From positions 1 to 7,610 of the forward strand of contig JACPQK010000155.1 of the NCBI GenBank assembly GCA_016190535.1: DNA of 7,610 nucleotides, written 5' to 3'. Source of the stretch: Chloroflexota bacterium. GTDB taxonomy: Bacteria; Chloroflexota; Dehalococcoidia; JACPQK01. Within the stretch, counting starts at the first letter, position 1; each line of letters begins with the position of its first letter. The translations under genes and the position numbers were made by a program. Below are positions 4,798-7,610 of the stretch, in pieces. The notes under the pieces are model-generated. The model saw only the letters and a program-made list of their open reading frames with translations, had not been told where the DNA came from and searched no databases.

Positions 4798-6702
4798 TTA
4801 CACCGCCCTACCCACCTCAAAGCCCTCGCGGACGGCGTCGGCTATCCGCCGGGGCTGGGCAGCGTCGCCAATGACGTGCAACTCGAAGGGGCCGCCGTCC
4901 AGGGCCTGGGCCAGCCCATTGTTGGGCAAAGCCCCCGCCGCGATCACAATGCTGTCCGCTTCCAGGGCCCGCTTCCCCTCGGGTGTGGCCATAACCACGC
5001 CCTCCCTCGTTATCTCCTCGGCCTTCCACCCTGTCCGAACGACGACGCCAGCCTGCTTAAGCTGCCACAGCAGGTCGGAGCGCACTCTGGGTGGTTCTAG
5101 CCCGACCAGGAGTTCCGGCAGCATCTCCACTGTAGTGACCTGCTTTCCCTGAGAGCGGAGCAGCAGGGCCGTCTCACAGCCTACCTGCCCACCCCCAATC
5201 ACCACTACCCTGTCTCCTGTGGTGGCCGCCCCAGATACCACAGCCCAGGCATCTACCACATGGCTCCCCTTGGCCCCCGGGATGTTCAATCCCTTGGGCC
5301 GGGAGCCTGCGGCTATAATGACTGCTTCGGCACCCGCTCTACGCAGCGCCTCCGGGGTGGCCTCCTCTCCCAGGACTACCTTCACCCCCAGCTTGCCTAC
5401 CTGGGAGACCAGGTAATCGGTGAAGTGGGAGACCTCCTGCTTGTGGGGTGGAACCGCCGCCAGGTTCAACTGACCGCCGAGCTTCTCAGCCCTCTCGTAA
5501 AGGGTGACCTGGTGCCCCCGGGAGGCCGCCACCCGCGCCGCCTCCAGGCCCCCCGGCCCGCCGCCCACCACCACTACCTTTCGCGCCTTCTGGGCAGGCA
5601 GGACAGCACTCTGGGCTTCCTTCCCTGCCGCCGGGTTCACGGTGCAGACCGGCCCCTCCACGGGCCTCATGCAGTTGCAGCAGGCGATGCACCGGCGGAC
5701 GTCCTCCAGGCGGCCAGCCCTGGCTTTGTTGGGCAGCTCCGGGTCAGCGATCAACGCGCGGCCCATAGCCACCAGGTCCGCCTTCCCCTCCATCAGTACC
5801 TGCTCGGCCAGCAGGGGGTCGGTTATCCTGCCCACAGTGATCACCGGCAAGGAGACCGCCTTCTTTATCCCCGCAGCCAGAGGCACCAGAAAGCCTGGTG
5901 CTTGGGTGGCCCCGGCCGTGGACATATGGATGGTGCCCACAGTGCCTCCGGAGACGTGGATGCAGGTAGCGCCCGCCTCCTCCAGCAGGCAGGCGATGCG
6001 GGCGGCCTGGTCCAAGGTGATGCCCCCCTCCCGGAAATCGGAGCCGTTTATCCGAAAGGAGATGGGGAACTCCCGGCCCACTCTCTTCCTGGCCTCGGTC
6101 AGCACTTCCAGGGCGAACCTGGCCCTTCCCTCCACACTTCCCCCGTATTCGTCCTCCCGGTGATTGGACAGTGGGGAGAGGAACTGGTGGATGAGGTAGA
6201 TGTGGGCAGCATGGAGCTCAATGCCATCGAAGCCCGCCGCCTTGGCCCGGACGGCTGCCGCGGCGAAGTCCTGCACTAGCGGGCCAATCTCCCCTGGGGT
6301 CAGCTCCCGGGGCACCCCCCGGCCCCCTCTGATAGGGGAGGGAGCTACCGCAGCACCGTCCGCATCCCCTTTGATGGCCTCCCGGCCGGAGTGTTGCAGT
6401 TGCAGGAAAACGGGAGAGCCCCCGGAATGCACCGCATCAACCAGGGCCTTGAAGCCGGGGACAAGCTCATCACTCCAGAGGGCCAACTGACAAGGCATGC
6501 TCCGCTCGTCCTGGGTGACGCAGGCCATCTCCACAATGATCAGGCCCGCGCCACCCCTGGCCCTGGCCGCATAGTATTCCCGGATGCGCGGGGACACGCT
6601 GCCATCGGGGTTGCCGTAGCGGGTGGTCATGGGGGGCATGACTATCCTGTTGGCCAGGCTCAGGGGGCCCAGGGCAATGGGGGTAAAAAGCTTCTTAAAC
6701 AT
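4798..6702 (-). CDS. Old Yellow Enzyme / 2,4-dienoyl-CoA reductase-type iron-sulfur flavoprotein
   Basis: A 634-residue NAD(P)H-dependent oxidoreductase with the FadH/TMADH/enoate-reductase architecture. Residues 1-330 form an FMN TIM barrel: ANRIVMPPMTTRYGNPDGS (17-35), QLQHSGR (101-107), HAAHIYLIHQFLSP (164-177) with active-site-region His164, His167 and Tyr169, a segment DEYGGS (184-189), and VITVGRI plus VAMGRALIADP (311-321) at the phosphate site. A 4Fe-4S cysteine cluster follows (Cys338, 341, 344, 353, with an extra Cys342). Next come an FAD Rossmann motif VVVVGGGPGGLEAA (376-389), an NAD(P)H motif VVVIGGGQVGCETA (499-512), and the C-terminal VIGDAA motif (610-615). Electrons would pass NAD(P)H to FAD to 4Fe-4S to FMN to an unsaturated substrate, probably an enone or enoyl-CoA; the substrate is unknown. 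An upstream GTG at 6708 is in frame, but ATG at 6702 fits better: AGAGGT lies four bases before it and FKKLFTPIALG matches family N-termini. Confidence 0.92.
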   Translation of the reverse strand: MFKKLFTPIALGPLSLANRIVMPPMTTRYGNPDGSVSPRIREYYAARARGGAGLIIVEMACVTQDERSMPCQLALWSDELVPGFKALVDAVHSGGSPVFLQLQHSGREAIKGDADGAAVAPSPIRGGRGVPRELTPGEIGPLVQDFAAAAVRAKAAGFDGIELHAAHIYLIHQFLSPLSNHREDEYGGSVEGRARFALEVLTEARKRVGREFPISFRINGSDFREGGITLDQAARIACLLEEAGATCIHVSGGTVGTIHMSTAGATQAPGFLVPLAAGIKKAVSLPVITVGRITDPLLAEQVLMEGKADLVAMGRALIADPELPNKARAGRLEDVRRCIACCNCMRPVEGPVCTVNPAAGKEAQSAVLPAQKARKVVVVGGGPGGLEAARVAASRGHQVTLYERAEKLGGQLNLAAVPPHKQEVSHFTDYLVSQVGKLGVKVVLGEEATPEALRRAGAEAVIIAAGSRPKGLNIPGAKGSHVVDAWAVVSGAATTGDRVVVIGGGQVGCETALLLRSQGKQVTTVEMLPELLVGLEPPRVRSDLLWQLKQAGVVVRTGWKAEEITREGVVMATPEGKRALEADSIVIAAGALPNNGLAQALDGGPFELHVIGDAAQPRRIADAVREGFEVGRAV

Positions 6703-6706
6703 ATAC

Positions 6707-6712
6707 ACCTCT
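6707..6712 (-). promoter_or_regulatory. Ribosome binding site favouring the ATG at 6702
   Basis: AGAGGT on the - strand sits four bases ahead of the ATG at 6702. The alternative in-frame GTG at 6708 overlaps this site and would have no proper spacing, so two N-terminal residues are dropped from the longest frame. Confidence 0.6.
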
Positions 6713-6926
6713 ATCTACCGTCTGCAAAATTCCAAGCACAGGTGGGCTTGCCAACGCCCACAAGGGACCTACGCCTGTCATGATAGACCCTATTGGGCGC
6801 ATTACCTTGTGGGCCTGCGCTGAGCGCGAGAGAGCAGGCTGATTTCTGCAAGAGGACACCGGTCTCCTTAATCCGTGAGTTGAGCTTCAAGAGGCTCCCT
6901 CACTGGGTGGATGCACGGGCTTGTTC
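6713..6926. other. Intergenic region upstream of the flavoprotein gene, no gene seen
   Basis: I find no supported gene or confident promoter here. Visible structure: GTGGGC (6742-6747) and GCCCAC (6756-6761) form a 6-bp inverted repeat about 40 bases ahead of the flavoprotein start, a possible operator or leader hairpin. There is also a near-palindrome around ACCGGT near 6858-6863. A 28-codon ATG frame (6781 to 6695, - strand) overlaps the flavoprotein start, but it has only a weak AGGG upstream and no recognisable sequence. Confidence 0.4.
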
Positions 6927-7034
6927 GTCATTGCGAGGCGCGAAGCGCCGAAGCAATCTCAATCCCAAACCCCGCCAGCCTGGAGATTGCTTCGCAGGAG
7001 TTTACCCTGAGGCCGCCGAAGGGCTCGCAATGAC
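6927..7034. repeat. 108-bp palindromic element (REP/MITE-like) with 11-bp terminal inverted repeats
   Basis: The ends are perfect 11-base inverted repeats, GTCATTGCGAG (6927-6937) and CTCGCAATGAC (7024-7034). Inside, CGAAGCAATCTC (6949-6960) pairs perfectly with GAGATTGCTTCG (6983-6994), and GGCGC (6937-6941) with GCGCC (6945-6949) makes a small 5' hairpin over a GAA loop. The right-hand part carries GCCGAAGGGCTCGC. The whole could fold into a branched cruciform. No coding capacity is seen. This style of TCATTGCGAG...CTCGCAATGA element is, to my knowledge, common as a dispersed intergenic repeat in environmental bacterial genomes; mobility by a transposase elsewhere is inferred. It begins 12 bases past the nitronate monooxygenase stop and could act as that gene's 3'-end structure. 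Confidence 0.8.
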
Positions 7035-7046
7035 AGGCAAGAATTC

Positions 7047-7610
7047 CTATCCACGGTTCACGGAGTCTCTACCATCGGTTACGGGACTCGGCTCCGCAGC
7101 CAGCCTGTCCAGGACCTCCTCGGCCTCCCGGACTATCCTCTCGATGAGCTCCTGGCAGCTTGGGATATCGTTGATCGCCCCGCAGACCTGTCCGCCGGGC
7201 AAGACACCCTCGTCCGGCTTCCCCTCTATGGTGGCCGCATAGATCCAGCGGGGGAAATATCCAGCGAGAGCGGCCTGGGCCAGGGAGGTCTCGTAGGACT
7301 TCTTCACCGCCCAGGCACTGCCCACCAGCCTCCACCAGGGCACCTTGAGCAGCCTGCTAGTATAGAACAGCCCCCGGATGCTCCGCACTACGGGGAACCC
7401 CCTTCCCCGCGCCTCCAGCATCTCCACCACCCTGTTCCGGAGCACCCGCTGGGGGAGGCCATCAATCCTGTCGCTGACCAGGGTATCGTTCTCCGTGGCA
7501 CGCAGGTAGAGCTGCTTGACATGGTCCGGGACGGGGCTCTCCTTGGTAAGCAGGAACCGGGTGCCCATGGCGATGCCCACCGCCCCCAGGGCCAGGGAAG
7601 CCACCAGGCC
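7047..7610 (-). CDS. Nitronate monooxygenase / FabK-like FMN protein, N-terminal half outside window
   Basis: The frame enters from the right edge and ends at TAG (7047-7049), giving the last 187 residues. The first visible residues, GLVASLALGAVGIAMGTRFLL, are the characteristic late TIM-barrel strand and FMN-phosphate loop (GTRF) of the 2-nitropropane dioxygenase/NPD family. They are followed by the family's TENDTLVSDRIDGLPQRVLRN block and the C-terminal GGQVCGAINDIPSCQELIERI block. NPD proteins oxidise alkyl nitronates; relatives include FabK enoyl-ACP reductase and many uncharacterised flavoproteins, so the reaction is not settled. The N-terminal FMN site and the catalytic His are not visible. 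The GTG at 7604 is inside the domain and is not the start. A palindromic repeat follows 12 bases downstream. Confidence 0.88.
   Translation of the reverse strand, partial: GLVASLALGAVGIAMGTRFLLTKESPVPDHVKQLYLRATENDTLVSDRIDGLPQRVLRNRVVEMLEARGRGFPVVRSIRGLFYTSRLLKVPWWRLVGSAWAVKKSYETSLAQAALAGYFPRWIYAATIEGKPDEGVLPGGQVCGAINDIPSCQELIERIVREAEEVLDRLAAEPSPVTDGRDSVNRG

Noticed and set aside
5260..6279. Open frame of 339 codons on the + strand
   Set aside because: It lies entirely antisense to the well-recognised flavoprotein gene, has low-complexity R/G/L/H-rich composition and no family resemblance; it is a shadow of GC-rich codon use.
6695..6781. 28-codon leader peptide overlapping the flavoprotein start
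   Set aside because: It has only a weak AGGG upstream and no amino-acid run or attenuator structure suggesting a regulatory leader.

Overview
The window is GC-rich bacterial DNA, about 60% or more by eye. It has tightly packed genes, frequent GTG/TTG starts behind strong AGGAGG-type ribosome binding sites, and short palindromic repeats in nearly every intergenic gap. The protein set and the style of the gap repeats would fit an uncultured Chloroflexota (Dehalococcoidia-like) genome. That placement is an inference from general familiarity; no phylogenetic marker was tested.

Layout. At the left edge, the 3' part of a tetratricopeptide-repeat (TPR) gene runs on the + strand (2-907). After its TAG stop the same reading frame stays open to 1228 and encodes two hydrophobic helices and a Pro/Glu tail, but it has no ATG or GTG start ahead of the first helix. 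From 1225 to 1407 lies a convergent gap filled with hairpin-forming repeats. Everything to the right is on the - strand. Read in transcription order from the right edge, it contains: the C-terminal half of a nitronate monooxygenase/FabK-like flavoprotein (7610-7047); a 108-bp palindromic element (7034-6927); a multidomain Old Yellow Enzyme/2,4-dienoyl-CoA reductase-type iron-sulfur flavoprotein (6702-4798); histidyl-tRNA synthetase hisS (4738-3485), with its own likely promoter and a hairpin just after its stop; a promoter and a leader of about 260 nt; then a two-gene cassette of a small DsrE-like cysteine protein (3143-2772) and a polytopic ArsP/DUF318-type permease (2757-1408). That last gene ends on a perfect 26-bp palindrome.

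How the genes relate. The DsrE-like gene and the permease are 14 nt apart. The permease ribosome binding site shares a base with the upstream stop codon, so they almost certainly form one transcript, probably serving transport or handling of a sulfur- or arsenic-type substrate. hisS is housekeeping. The two flavoenzymes are neighbours but are separated by 344 nt carrying a repeat, so a shared pathway is only possible.

No CRISPR array, tRNA, rRNA, transposase, phage gene or recognisable defence system is visible. I do not see a clear new system. The leads most worth checking are the in-frame TAG between the TPR domain and its membrane tail, the DsrE-permease cassette with its long leader, and the repeat families in the gaps.
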